Source: Trema orientale | Taxonomy: Eukaryota; Streptophyta; Magnoliopsida; Rosales; Cannabaceae | Direction of reading: 5' to 3' | NCBI GenBank assembly: GCA_002914845.1 | Contig: JXTC01000156.1 | Span: 62,001-126,000 of the forward strand | DNA: 64,000 nt | Shown here: positions 11,801 to 23,602 of the stretch, piece by piece | Numbering within the stretch: position 1 is the first letter of the stretch | Layout: the number at the start of each line of letters is the position of its first letter | The notes under the pieces: generated by a model | The model's database searches: none | Told to the model about the DNA's origin: nothing | The model's input: only the letters and a program-made list of their open reading frames with translations | Position numbers and translations under genes: made by a program

Positions 11801-12189
11801 CTTGAATTTTATGTACTCGTAGAGGAGAATACATATCAATAATGATCTCTCACTAATATGTAGTAGGTCTCACTCATAAGTTTATCTCGAAATGGCTGTC
11901 AGACCAAAAAGTCCACTCCGTGTTGGGCCTTCTTTTGCACCTTGAAATTTTTTTTTTCCTACTCAGAGCTCAAAGAAAATTCTGGTACTGTTTTGTAACT
12001 CCAAAAAATGAATAAGCATCACGTAATAACTATTTTTAAAGGTCATAAACCTTTTATAACAGTCAAAATATTTGGTATTTATTTGAAACAACTGATGAAT
12101 CATTTTTGGCTTTATGGATAGATTTTATGGTAGAATTCCTCTTAGAGCCCATAAAAGGAGGGCTCTTCCTCTCATTTCAATACACCAAA

Positions 12190-12470
12190 GCAATCTGCTT
12201 ACTCATTCCTTCTTATATTCTCTCTGTGGTGGTTAAGAGTTAGTTAGAGTCGTGAGGTTTTGAGTTTCTGGTTCAAACTCTTTGGTGGAGTTTTTTGTAT
12301 TTCTGGTGATAGTGTTTGGGCAGAAATCTGTTCGTTGGGAGTAGCAATTTGGTGCTATCTTGCTACTTGTGAGCCGTTTTATCCTCAGAAACAGACGCCG
12401 TTGATATATCTCTTAGCACCTCGGTGAGGAGCCATAACTGTTTTAAGAAAATTGTGTTTTCACATAAGAC
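12190..12470 (+). repeat. LTR-like retroelement fragment, plus orientation
   Basis: Matches the reverse complement of 5675-5970, including TTGGGAGTAGCAATTTGGTG and a GTTTTAAG block. The upstream ATAAAAGGAGGGC looks like a promoter start. No internal coding region remains. Confidence 0.5.
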
Positions 12471-12995
12471 TATGTTTAATTTTCTTAAACTGCTTTATCA
12501 TTTTGATTATTACTATTGTGATATTTATTTTCTTAGTTATAGTAAATTAATACTGATTTATTTTGCTTCGCTATATTTATGCACTTATTATTCTAGAATT
12601 ATTATTATTTGTAATAATATTTTTCTAACCTGAGAAAATGCAGAAATACAAAAGTGACAGATGGTATGGTAGTGTGACCTACCAAAGTTGGCGTGTTAAG
12701 AGCGCAACCAAAGACTATCACTTATAATTTCTCAACTACGACAAAACTTATTAACACATCTTTCTTTCGTTTCACATCTCAAAAACGTGTTCGATTTGGC
12801 CATGTATGTACCTACCGGTTATTGTCTGCATATGCAAAACTATCATTTACACTACAACCGGCTAGATGTTCAAATTTGGATGTGGCACGTGGATTCCAGG
12901 AGATTACCCTTTTGACCAATGACCAGTCCTGAATGGGATAGAGAATAGAGATATTGCCCCATTGATGATGTGGAAAGTGTATAGAAGTTAAGAAA

Positions 12996-13140
12996 GAATA
13001 ATGATATAGGACACCAGTGGTGTCCATCACCATAATAATGTGTCAATCTGTCACTTGCTAATCATAATTATAATTCAGATGGGCCCAGGTGAGACCCAAT
13101 TTATTAATTAAATCATCCAGTGATAAACAAACATGTCATT
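12996..13140. mobile_element. Family 2 MITE, right end missing (copy 3)
   Basis: Begins GAATAATGATATAGGACACC and follows the family sequence through TTAATTAAATCATCCAGTGA, then stops at about 13140. The right terminal inverted repeat is absent, so the element is truncated. Confidence 0.75.
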
Positions 13141-13197
13141 CTTGAGCCCAGTAGTAGCAAGTATTGATCATCTACGTTGTTAATAAAATTATTTTAT

Positions 13198-13373
13198 GAG
13201 CAATATTATAGGACACCAGTAGTGTCCAGCACCACAATAACATGTTTGTCTGTTACTGATAATTTAATTAATAAACTGAGTCCCACATAAACCCCACCTG
13301 AATTATAATTACAATTAGTCAGTGACAGACTGATACATCATTGTGGTGCTAGGCATGTCCCATAGCATTATTC
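13198..13373. mobile_element. 176-bp Mutator-like foldback MITE (family 2, copy 4)
   Basis: Starts GAGCAATATTATAGGACACC and ends CATAGCATTATTC, i.e. inverted relative to copy 1. The flanks TTATTTTAT (13189-13197) and TTGTTTTAT (13374-13382) match at 8 of 9 bases. Confidence 0.83.
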
Positions 13374-13418
13374 TTGTTTTATACTTCTTCAGAATCTAAA
13401 ATGGCGAATGAGATTGAA

Positions 13419-13774
13419 GGGATAATTGCAAAAAAGTACAATGAAGTTTGGGTATTCTGCAAATTAAACCTTGAAGTTTGGATTCTGCAAAATAATACTC
13501 TGAGATTAAGAATTTCTGAAAATTAATACCCTAGACAGATTTTTTAACCAATTTTAAGAATAAAAAAATAATAATATCATCCATTAAAACTAGATTAATT
13601 CATATTATTCATCTTAATTTTGAGGATATTATTGTATTTTATCAGTTTAAAATCAACACAGGCTATTAATTTTCAGAAATTCGTAATCTCAGAGTATTAT
13701 TTTGCAGAATCCAAACTTCAGGATTTAAATTGCATAACATCCAAACATGAGAGTATTTATTTTGCAGTTATCCC
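13419..13774. mobile_element. 356-bp foldback element (family 3)
   Basis: Termini GGGATAATTGCAAAAA and TTTTGCAGTTATCCC are inverted repeats, with further pairing of TTCTGCAAAATAATACTC and its complement. A perfect 10-bp duplication TGAGATTGAA flanks it (13409-13418, 13775-13784). It resembles the element at 7724-8290. Confidence 0.85.
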
Positions 13775-14381
13775 TGAGATTGAATTATGTGGACTGAACG
13801 ATTTTTGTCCTATCTTACTTCCACGTGTTACTGTACTTGCGGGGACGTGGTAAAAGAAAAATTAAAAAAAAAAAAGAAAAAAAAACAGTTATCCATTTTT
13901 TGAAAAAGAACAGTTATCCAATTTAAGTTTTAGAGTTTTATTTTTCATTTAGAAAAACAATTTATAAAAAAGAAAAAAGGAACGAAAAGAGAACATCAAA
14001 TGATCAAAGCAAAATTTTTGAGGTCCCAAGTACAAGCATTTACATCAGAGTGGACAAGTACTCAACCGCTATGACCTTTTCTTATCTTTGATTTTTAAGA
14101 AGGGATATTTTATTCTCTCAAAGAAAAAAAGAGAAGGGATATTTTATATTATTCAAGAAAAACAAATTTTTGAGTCAAAAAAGAAAAATAAATTTTGATA
14201 CATTTTTAAAAATTCATTTTTATTTTCTTGGCTTTAAAAGGAAGATGAAGCTTTTAAGCAACTGAAGACCTTTCTTTTTCTTTCACACTCTAGATTTTGT
14301 TAGAATCTCCTTAATACTCGGAGGAAACTGGAATACCATAAAGCATCATACTCTAATGACACCTCTCCCCCAAAATTAAAG

Positions 14382-14692
14382 GTAATTACATAAACCAAAC
14401 TCCTATTTCTATTATTTTTCCCATAGCTTTAGCTGTGTTTAATTTCTATATAGGAGCTACAAATCACGGCTTTTATGTAAATTTTCGATCTTTAGTTGTT
14501 TTAGGTGTAATTTTAATCTTGGGATTTCTTAGAATTGTTAGAAGAACAAGACTTATTCTTTCTGTAACTTCTTTCCTTAGCTTTAAGCTTTGTTTGGTTG
14601 CCTAGAATATTGGAGCTTTAGAATTCTCTCCTTACACCCGTTTTTAGTAGTTATAGAGAGATTAATAGCAAATTTATTGCTGATCATTACAG
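14382..14692 (+). other. Probable 5' UTR intron of the pheophytinase gene
   Basis: A donor (AAAG|GTAATT) at 14382 and an acceptor (CATTACAG|ACCC) ending at 14692 bracket a T-rich stretch directly ahead of the start codon at 14709. Inferred from splice-site consensus only. Confidence 0.5.
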
Positions 14693-14708
14693 ACCCGATA
14701 TTCTGGTG

Positions 14709-17264
14709 ATGGAAATTCTCTCTTATAGTTCTTCACCATGTTGTCATGTGGTAAATTTGAACTGGAAATTGGTGGTTAGAAGCTCAAGTTCTCAATCCAA
14801 GCTCCCAACTTTGAGAAAAGCTAGAGTTCTGTGTGCTAAAGTTGATTCCAGAAGTGGGTCTTTGAGATTTAACAAACTAGATAAGTTTTCGAAAAATTCC
14901 AATAATCAGGAGAGTTTTGGGTCAGGAAACGCCCTTTTGAGGTCTAAACATGTTGATTCTAAGGTCTTGAGTGGAAGCAATGATGGTTATGTGGTTGGTA
15001 ATGAAGAGGAAGCAAGAAAGATTTCGGAAGCTGGGAGATCGGTGAGTAAGGTGCTGATTCGGGGTTTGCCAGATGAATCCAACGGCGAATCTGCTGCAGA
15101 CATTAGTAGCTGCTTCTGGGAATGGAAGCCTAAGTTTAATGTGCACTATGACAGAGCAGGGTGTGAAAATGTGAACTCTCCACCAGTATTGTTTCTTCCT
15201 GGCTTTGGTGTTGGTTCCTTTCATTATGAAAAGCAGTTAAAGGATTTGGGCCGTGATTATCGAGTGTGGGCAATTGATTTTCTTGGACAAGGCATGTCCT
15301 TGCCATCTGAAGACCCTGCTCCTTTGTCTAAAGAAGGAGGTCAATCTGATAGGAAAGATCTTCCTTGGGGCTTTGGAGATGAAACTGAACCCTGGGCAAG
15401 TGAGCTTGTTTACTCCATTGATTTGTGGCAGGATCAAGTTCGTTATTTCATAGAAGAGGTGTGTATGGTAGCTTACTGAGCTGCAGTTTCACTTTAGAAA
15501 AGTTTATAACTAGATGCTTCATTTGAAATGCCTGAATTAGTTAGAAATATGATGAGATTACTTAGTTTATGACAAGTTTATATTACTTGTTCTTAATACG
15601 AAAGATTCCTTATTATTAGTGGATTACTTGATTCTTCTATGAAACTCTTTTCATATTCTGGTATATTAATATGATCCTATGTAATAGTGTCTACTTATTG
15701 AATATTAATGATTATATTGTCTCTTATGGGCAATTATATATGAAGCCAGAATAACCCATAATCATACAGGCCTTTTAAAATGCTGACAATTGATTGTATC
15801 ACCTTATGTTCAAGAAGGAATTTAATTGAATCATCTGTTACAGGTCATTGGGGAACCTGTCTATCTTGTAGGGAACTCGCTAGGAGGATATGTTGCTCTA
15901 TATTTTGCAGCATGCAATCGTCACCTGGTTAAGGGTGTAACATTGCTCAATGCTACCCCTTTCTGGGGTTTTCTACCAAATCCATTGAGATCTCCAAGAG
16001 TGGCTAAGTTGTTCCCCTGGGCTGGAACATTTCCTCTACCAGCACGCATTAGAAAGCTCACAGAACTTCTGTAAGTTTCATTTAATTGATCCATTTGTTC
16101 AGCGGATTTTTTTATTTCTCTTTGGATACAAGGAAATTATCTCAATTCTTTCTTCAATCATTTCCGGAACGATATAGATTTATGTTAAATCTTTAAGAAC
16201 CGAGTATCCACAAGTTCTTTTCTCATTTCCAGTGTTCATCAAGTAAAAACGGTCTGAGTTTGTTCTATTGATTTTAGTTGGCAGAAAATAAGTGACCCTA
16301 GTAGCATCGCGGAGATACTCAAGCAGGTCTATGCAGACCATTCAACAAAGGTTGACAAAGTGTTTTCACGTATACTCGAAACAACACAGCATCCAGCTGC
16401 TGCTGCATCGTTGGCCTCAATTATGTTTGCTCCTCAGGGCCAACTATCGTTTCAACAGGCCTTATCTAGGCAAGTATAGTACCAAATCTCGCACTACTCA
16501 AGATACTGTGCTATGGTTATCTTATATTGTGATGTTCAATCTAAAGGAACTTCTTCTATTTTTATCTGCAGATGTCAAATGAATGATGTACCAATCTGTC
16601 TTGTTTACGGAAAAGAAGACCCATGGGTTAGGCCGGTTTGGGGCCTTCAGGTGAAACGCCAAGTACCTGAAGCTCCATATTATGAGATTAGCCCGGCTGG
16701 TCACTGCCCCCATGATGAAGTTCCTGAGGTATGTTGCTTTTCACTGATTTACTCATTACCGTCAACAATTTTTCATTCTCATCTATTACTTTATTTTTTG
16801 CTTGTCTAGTTAATAAGCTAGACCCTTAATTAGATGCAATACTCGTTTGATGTGGGAAATTTTTTTCTTGGTAACATTCTGCGATTTAAGTGAAGAGTTC
16901 CACTGGTAAAGGCTTATTAGCTTTCAAAATCAGCTTGACATTGGAAATTTCACTAAGTGTTTTCTGTAATCTGCTATTATTTTCATATGGATACTTAGAC
17001 ACTGTCATTACTATACAGGTGGTGAATTTCTTGTTACGCGGATGGATCAAAAACCTTGAGTCAAAGGGTTCAGTTGCATTACCTCTGCTTGATGATTTAG
17101 AAAGTACTCGCTTTAACGTCTCCAGGAACTTGGAATTTCCCAGAGACGGGTCGAAGAAATCAATAAGCGTGCGCTTCTTTGGTTCCAAGTTCTCAATTTG
17201 GAATTGGATAAGCTCTAATTTCAGAGCAGACTTGGGGAAATTGAAATTTAAGTCTTCACAGTAG
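14709..17264 (+). CDS. PPH: Pheophytinase, chloroplastic (five coding exons)
   Basis: Exons 14709-15458, 15844-16070, 16278-16469, 16572-16728 and 17019-17264 join in phase to 523 residues. Pheophytinase removes the phytol tail from pheophytin a to give pheophorbide a during chlorophyll breakdown in senescing chloroplasts. The first ~60 residues are Ser/Lys/Arg-rich and poor in acids, as in a chloroplast transit peptide. The alpha/beta-hydrolase core shows LPGFGVGSFHY (about 163-173), nucleophile elbow GNSLGG with Ser262, a KEDPWVRP acid-loop region and a GHCPHDE histidine loop (about 433-439). Length and motif order fit plant PPH. The third intron uses a GC donor (AG|GCAAGT at 16470); the only nearby GT choice would add a stop codon. 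I chose ATG 14709 because it is the first in-frame ATG. Downstream at 21.5 kb is a decayed copy of its last two exons. Confidence 0.93.
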
Positions 17265-18057
17265 CACCAACGTGGCCCTCTCCACTACATAATGTAAATT
17301 GTTAGATGTATTATATTATCTGATTCTTTTATTAATTATCATATTCAATAGTAAATATTACTTTTTGAGTGAATTTGTCATTCTCCATTAATACTTGCTT
17401 AATCTAATGTTAACTAGCATCATGCTTAATATAACTCAACTAAAATGAAGACATACTATTCAATAGTAAATATCACTTTTTGAGTGAATTTGTCATTCTC
17501 CATTAATACTTGCTCAATGTAATATTTAAGTAGCATCGTGTTTAATATGTGTTAAACTCAACCAAAATGGAGGCATACTTAATTTTGTTCGCATTTTTTG
17601 ATGACCCTGTGAGTACGATACGTTAATGGAGCCTTAAGCCAATTCTGATGTCCAAAATTCCAGATTGAAAGTTCATATTTTAGCTAAAGCTAGTATGCGA
17701 CCGCTTGATGAATAAGTAGGATTAGGATGGATCATGTTTCACCACGGTTAGGAAATTAACATGTACAATATGACAAGATTAAGAAGCAAACGGGTAAAAT
17801 GTAATGGTTGTGCAAACCATAACAGTAGCCTAAGACAGAGTTCCAAACGAAAATTCTTGGAAGGCACTTAAATATAGTATTGAGAAACTTCAAGAAAGGA
17901 GGTAACTTAGTATGTTATATCGGTTTTTATTGCAAAAACACGAATGTTTTCAAGAGATCGGTTATTAACAGGGGTGATTTGCACTGCAAAGACCGTTGCA
18001 CTCGAGAAACCTTTTTCCTGGATCTTAATTCCTTTTTTCCCGGGAGCTGCAACAATA
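17265..18057. other. Pheophytinase 3' flank and leader of NLR pseudogene
   Basis: Contains the tandem repeat annotated at 17343-17575. The rest shows no gene. The stretch before 18058 may be the old leader of the NLR pseudogene. Confidence 0.45.
17343..17575 (+). repeat. Two tandem copies of a ~115-bp unit
   Basis: ATTCAATAGTAAATAT followed by CACTTTTTGAGTGAATTTG recurs at 17343 and 17458. A diverged third version lies at about 22223-22335, behind the pheophytinase fragment, so the unit was part of the duplicated 3' flank. Confidence 0.8.
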
Positions 18058-21000
18058 ATGGGAGAAGCAGTACTTTCAGCTGTCATTCAAGTGATATTTG
18101 AGAGACTGTCTTCCCAAGTATTGGAAGAGTACAACCGATTGTTGCGTGACGCCATTGAGGGTCAGATAAGAAAGCTTAGGAGTCTACTTTCAACAATTCA
18201 ATTAGTCCTTAAAGATACAGTGGATCAGCAGGTAGTGGCTGTTGCTTATGATGCAGATGACTTGTTGGACGAGTACGTTACAGAAGCTCCACAACAAAAA
18301 ATGGAGTTCCATCATCTCATGGAGATGAGAGGTTGCATAATGAACACGGTACGCCACTTCTATTCTTGATCAAACACGGTTTTCTCTTATTATATTATGA
18401 GGAACAAGTTGAAAAATGTAGTTGAAAGATCGGACACAGTTGCCAATGAGAGGTTAAAATTTCATCTGAGAGAGAGTAGTTTTAGTACTGATAATGGTAA
18501 GGTATCATCTCAGTCTAGACTGCAATCAGATTCTTACTTGTACAAATCTGAAGTGTTTGGGAGAGATGAAGACAGAGAGTAGATCATAAACTGTGTAATG
18601 AATTCAACTGATCCTAGAGATGTTTCAGTCATTCCCATAGTTGGCATGGGTGGGCTAGGGAAGACAACTGCAGCGAAATTGGTGTACAATGACAAAAGGG
18701 TAAAGGAGCATTTTGAGAGAAGGATTTAGGTTTGTGTATCCCAAGTGTTCGATGTTAAAACAACTTATGAGAGCAATTATTGAGTCTGCAACTGGGAGTA
18801 GATGTGATCTTCTTGAAATGGAAGCAATCCATCGCCGCATTCAGGAATTGATAATGGGGCAAAGGTTTTTGCTTGTTTGGGATGATGTCTGGAATGATGA
18901 TCACGAGAAATGGGACAGATCAACTCTGTGAAGCACGGTTCTGAAGGAAGCGACATTTTGGTGACAACTCGTAGTGAAAAGGTTGGTCTAATAATGGGAA
19001 CAACCAATCCTCACCATTTGGAAGGTCTGTCTGATGACAATTGTTGGCTATTGTTTGAGCAACAAGCATTCAGAAATGGAAAACCAGAGGAGACTTCGAA
19101 TTTGGCAGCAATCGGAAAAGAAATTGCAAGAAAGTGCAAGGGTGTGCCGTTGGCAGCAAAGGCTTTCGGAATCTCACTGAGGTTAAAAGGAACTGTTGGA
19201 GATAGTAAAATGTGGAATTTTATCGAGGAAGAAAATGGAATTTTTCCTGTTTTGAGACTAAGCTATGACTGTCTTCCATCGCATCTGAAACTATGTTTTG
19301 CATACTGCTCTCTTTATCCTAAAAACTACAAGATAAAGAAGGAGAACCTGATCCACTTATGGATAGCAGAAGGATTTGTTCACTCATCTAGAGGAAAATA
19401 GCTCGAAGAAGTCGCAAATGAATATTTCAATGAGCTATTATGGAGATCCTTTTTCCAAAATGCAGCCAAAGATTGCAATGGTGACATAGTTGAAGTTGAA
19501 ATGCACCATCTCCTCCATGATCTAGCAAACTCTGCGGTGGGTAACAGTTGCTAGATGCTGGAGGTTTCTAAGAAAGCAACCATTCCATCAGGAACCCGCC
19601 ATTTGTCAGTAGTTTGTGATAATGAGGCTGAATATTCAACGGCAGCAGTAACGGTACGAAGCTACACTCTTTTCTTCTATCATTTGGATGGCGTAAGATT
19701 GCAAAAGTATCTCATAAGTTGATCTTGAATATGAGATCTTTGCGTGCATTAGACGTAAGCGGTACTGGAATCAAGAAGTTCTCCAAATCAGTTGGTCTTC
19801 TGATACATCTAAGGTACCTTAATCTGTCTGATACTTAACTAAAGAGCTACCAAACTCTATCTGCAATCTCTTTAACTTACGAACTCGAATACTGCTGCAC
19901 TGCAACCAGCTCCATAAACTACCAGAGGATTTGAGAAAGCAGATCAACCTGAGGCACTTGAACATTCATGGCTGTGAACTAATAACCAAATTGCCAAGTG
20001 GAATAGAACAACTCATCCCCCTTAAAACATTACCAATGTTCATAGTTGGTGAGGAAACTGGATGTAGCATTGCAGAGTTGCAGAACCTGGACCTCTGTGG
20101 AGTACTAAAGATAAAAAAACTTGAAAATGTGAGGAGTAATGTGGGATCAGCAAAGGATGCCAACTTGAAGGGTAAAAGACACATTCAGTCATTGAAACTA
20201 ATCTGGAATGATTGTGATGATGTGACTATAAGGGAAAATGCAGATTGTATTGCTGCAGGCCTCCAACCCAACTCCAAGTTGAAGAAATTGGCCATCGAGA
20301 ATTACACGGGTTCAAAATTACCCAATTGATTAATAAATTCTTATCTTGCAAATCTTGTGGAACTCTCCTTGTTCAGATGTCATAGGTGTGTGCAACTTCC
20401 TTCATTAGAGAAGCTACCTTCTCCCCAGACTCTTGCCATTAACGAAATGAATGCCACTATGTACTTCTGCAATGACTCTGGACAAAGTAGTGGAGTTGAT
20501 GGTTTTGTTACACTTAAACAGTTGTCGCTGAAAAGCATGCCTAATTTATTGGGGTGGTCATCAATGGAGGGAAGATTTGTACTTCCATACTTGAAGAAAC
20601 TAAAAGTTGATGATACTCCAGGGTTGATCAACTTGCCTGATCTTCCATCCATCGAAAGTTTAGAGCCTGAGTTCTGCAAGGAAGAAATATTGACCAGTGC
20701 AACAGAGATAACTCCACCATTGAAAAATTTTGTGATCAGTGGATTTGTGAAGCTTACTTCGTTTCCACAGGGATTGCTGAGAAACAAAACACATCTACTG
20801 TCTTTAGAAATTAGTAACTGTCATAAGCTCGAATCCTTTTCTCATGAGCTTAAGAGCCTTTCTTCACTTCAATCATTATGCATAACCAATTGCCCAGAAA
20901 TCAAATCTTTGTCAGAATTGGAAGGCCTCAAATCTCTCAAGTCTTTGGGCATAGACAGGTGTGACAGCCTACTTTCATTGCCGGAGGGACTGAAAGCTTT

Positions 21001-21362
21001 GAAATCTCTTAAACACTTGTCACTCTCGAACTGCGAAAATATAACAGCTTTGCCAGCTGCAATGCAGCATCTGACAGGCCTCCACACGCTGCACATTTGG
21101 AGTTGTCCCAGCTTAGTCACTTTGCCTGGATGGCTGGGAAAACTTGTTGAACTTAGAGAAATGGAGCTTTGGTATTGCGAGAATTTACAGTGTCTACCAG
21201 AATCGATGAAACGCCTGACTGCTCTTCAATTCTTGTGAATCTGAGGCTTCCCCTTACTGGAGTTACACTTGGAGAATGACATAGGTTCAGATTGGCACAA
21301 GATAAATCACATTCCTTTTATCAAGATCAATGGCCCTTATATACAAACAGTGGATGGTTCGT
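18058..21362 (+). pseudogene. CC-NB-ARC-LRR resistance gene, broken
   Basis: Starts ATG at 18058 (MGEAVLSAVIQVIFERL) with an Rx-type coiled coil containing DADDLLDEY. NB-ARC motifs follow: P-loop GMGGLGKTT, kinase-2 LLVWDDVW, RNBS-B DILVTTRSEKV, GVPLAAKA in place of GLPLAVKV, and RNBS-D CFAYCSLYPKNY, then many LRRs. The frame is broken by stops at about 18367, 18580 (TAG), 18727 (TAG replacing the RNBS-A Trp), 19399, 19551 and 20327, and by frameshifts near 18758, 18925, 19660-19840 and 21235. The usual C-terminal tail (DWHKINHIPF) is still readable in another frame to about 21362. Parts such as 20357-21238 remain open, so decay is moderate. It sits between pheophytinase and a fragment of pheophytinase. 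Confidence 0.92.
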
Positions 21363-21495
21363 ATATTCTCATCACTACATATTGTTACGTATATTATTCA
21401 TAATGACGATGCAGCTAAAAGTTGATCAATCATAGCTGAATTGAACCTTTTATACAACTGAAACAAAGTTGATAATTCAATTTCATTTTTTCTGC

Positions 21496-22150
21496 AGATA
21501 TCAAATGAATGATGTGCCATTTTGTCTCATGTGCTGAACTGAAGAACCATTGGTGGGGCTAGTTTGGGACCTTCGGGTGAAATGCCAAGTACCCGAAGCA
21601 GCATATGATATCAGCCTGGCTGCTCACTGTCCCCACGATGAAGTTACTTCAGTATGCAGCTTTTCACTGATTTGCACACGAGTTTCTGTGATTTTTCATT
21701 CTCATTTGAGACTTAATTTTGTACGTGTTTTCCTAATAAGTTAGATCCTTGCTGTGATGCAATAATCTTTGTTTGATGAGGCAAATCCATGTTTTGGTTA
21801 CATTATACTATTCTGGTGAAAAGTTTTACTTGATTAAGGTTTATTAGCATTCGAAATCAGCCTAATATTTTAGATTTTATGACGAGACTTGCAGAACTTT
21901 ATGTATTTTACTAAGCATTACTATTTATGTGGATACTTGGACAATATCATTGCCATAAAGGTTGTAAATTTCTTTTTACGTGGACGGTCACAGCTTTAGA
22001 GTCACCTCTGCTTGATGATTTAGAATGTACCCACTTTTAAGAAAACAGTGAAGGTGCGGTTCTTTGGTTTGAAGTTCTCAATTTGGAACTGTGTAAGCTC
22101 TTATTTTAGATCACACTTAGGGAACTTGGAACTCAAAGCTTTGACAAAAG
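21496..22150 (+). pseudogene. Pheophytinase 3'-end fragment (exons 4-5 and intron)
   Basis: 21496-21650 matches exon 4 of the intact gene (CQMNDVP, then a stop in place of the GKEDPW loop, VKCQVPEA, AAHCPHDEV). The following intron also matches the intact gene's intron 4. Exon 5 follows at about 21961-22140 with deletions. Because intron sequence and splice sites (TGCAG, GTATGC) are kept, the copy arose from DNA duplication, not through mRNA. Exons 1-3 are not seen. Confidence 0.88.
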
Positions 22151-22884
22151 CATCAACCGGGTCTTCCTAAAAAACAACCTAAATTTTTCAGATGTATTGT
22201 GTCATCCCTTTAATTTGTTAGTATATTAAACGAATCATTCAATGGTACATGTCACTTGAATGAGTATTTCAATCTCCATCAATAATTGCTCAATGTGTGT
22301 TGCACTTGCACCTTCGAAACTGCATCAAAATGGATATAAACAATAATAAGAAACTATTTTTAAGAAATTTAAGACGTATTTTCAATCCAAAGTGACAAAA
22401 GAATCAAGTTTTGGTTTTGGCTGGACAAAGGTATATGTTCTGGGAAGATGGAACAACAATAAGATGGACAATCGCTTACTCTTGCATTAGCACATTAACT
22501 TATGTACAAATTAGTCGTTTTGAATCATATATTTTGTAAGTAGATTAGAAGGTCCATTTACTTGAATGATTAGTAGAAGCCTTTTGTTTTTGATAGAAAA
22601 TGATTAATAGAAGTCAGAATCTTTTGTTTTTTGATAGAAAATGATTAGTAAAGTTGGTGCATCAAAATTTGACCAAAAGAAAATATAGTGACTATAAGAA
22701 TAGAATGAGTTGGATGCTTATAGTTTGAAGCCAATAGAAACACACACTAAATATTGATAAATAGTATACTATTAAATCAACTAAGTTTGTCTAGATAGTT
22801 TGTTAAGGTGTGGAGCATCATTTGCGTTAGACTTTGTTTTGTAAACCACACAAAAGAACCACTAAACGAAGTCCTTTTTTTTGG

Positions 22885-23413
22885 GTTAATACCACAAATG
22901 ATCCTTAAAGTATTTAATTTATGGCAATTTGACCCTTGAAGTTTCAATTATAATAATTAAGTCCATGAACTTTCCAATTTGTAGCAATTTGGTCTCCAAA
23001 TTGTCTAAATTATAATTTACTTTTAAATTTTTAACTAAAAACACACGTGGTAGTATCTGAAAATGTATTTGAAAAATAATTTAAGAATTTCAAGCATAAT
23101 AATGAGTAATCATAAAAAAGAATTTCTTTAAATTTGTAACTCCAAGAACTCTAAAAAATGCAAAAAATGCATCTTTCATTCTCTCCAAATTCTTTTGTTC
23201 AGTTTATTTTATTTAAGTAGTCTTTCAGATGCTACAACTTATTACTTATGTGTGTTTTTCGTCAGAAATTTAACAATATGTTATAATTTAGACGGCCTAT
23301 GAACTAAATTACTACAATTTAGAAAGTCTAGGAACTTAATTGCCACAATAAAATCTTGGAGGACCAAATTATGATAAATTGGATAGTTGAGGGACCATTT
23401 GTGCCATAAACTT
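22885..23413. mobile_element. ~530-bp foldback element (family 3-like)
   Basis: The left arm (TACCACAAATGATCC, GGCAATTTGACCCTTGAAG, TAATTAAGTCCATGAAC) is repeated in inverse in the right arm (GGACCATTTGTGCC, GGACCAAATTATGATAAATT, AGGAACTTAATTGCC). Arms are about 170 bases. No clear target duplication found and no coding capacity. Confidence 0.72.
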
Positions 23414-23576
23414 TCTTTTAAGAAAAAAAAAAGACTTAGAGAAGCAAAACAGACATGACGGACATGTCATGTATCTAATTCGACCCTCTCAAAATTGAGT
23501 CCCCAGTAAAATGGGGGAAAATCCTATATAAACCCAGAAATTCAAAACTAATAATCCTTGTTCCTTAAAACCAAAA

Positions 23577-23591
23577 ATGGCAAATTCATAA
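23577..23591 (+). promoter_or_regulatory. Possible four-codon upstream ORF of the SLX1-like gene
   Basis: ATG GCA AAT TCA TAA ends 11 bases before the main start codon at 23603. It would be translated first if the transcript starts upstream of 23577, which is plausible but not shown. Confidence 0.4.
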
Positions 23592-23602
23592 AACATCAGA
23601 AA

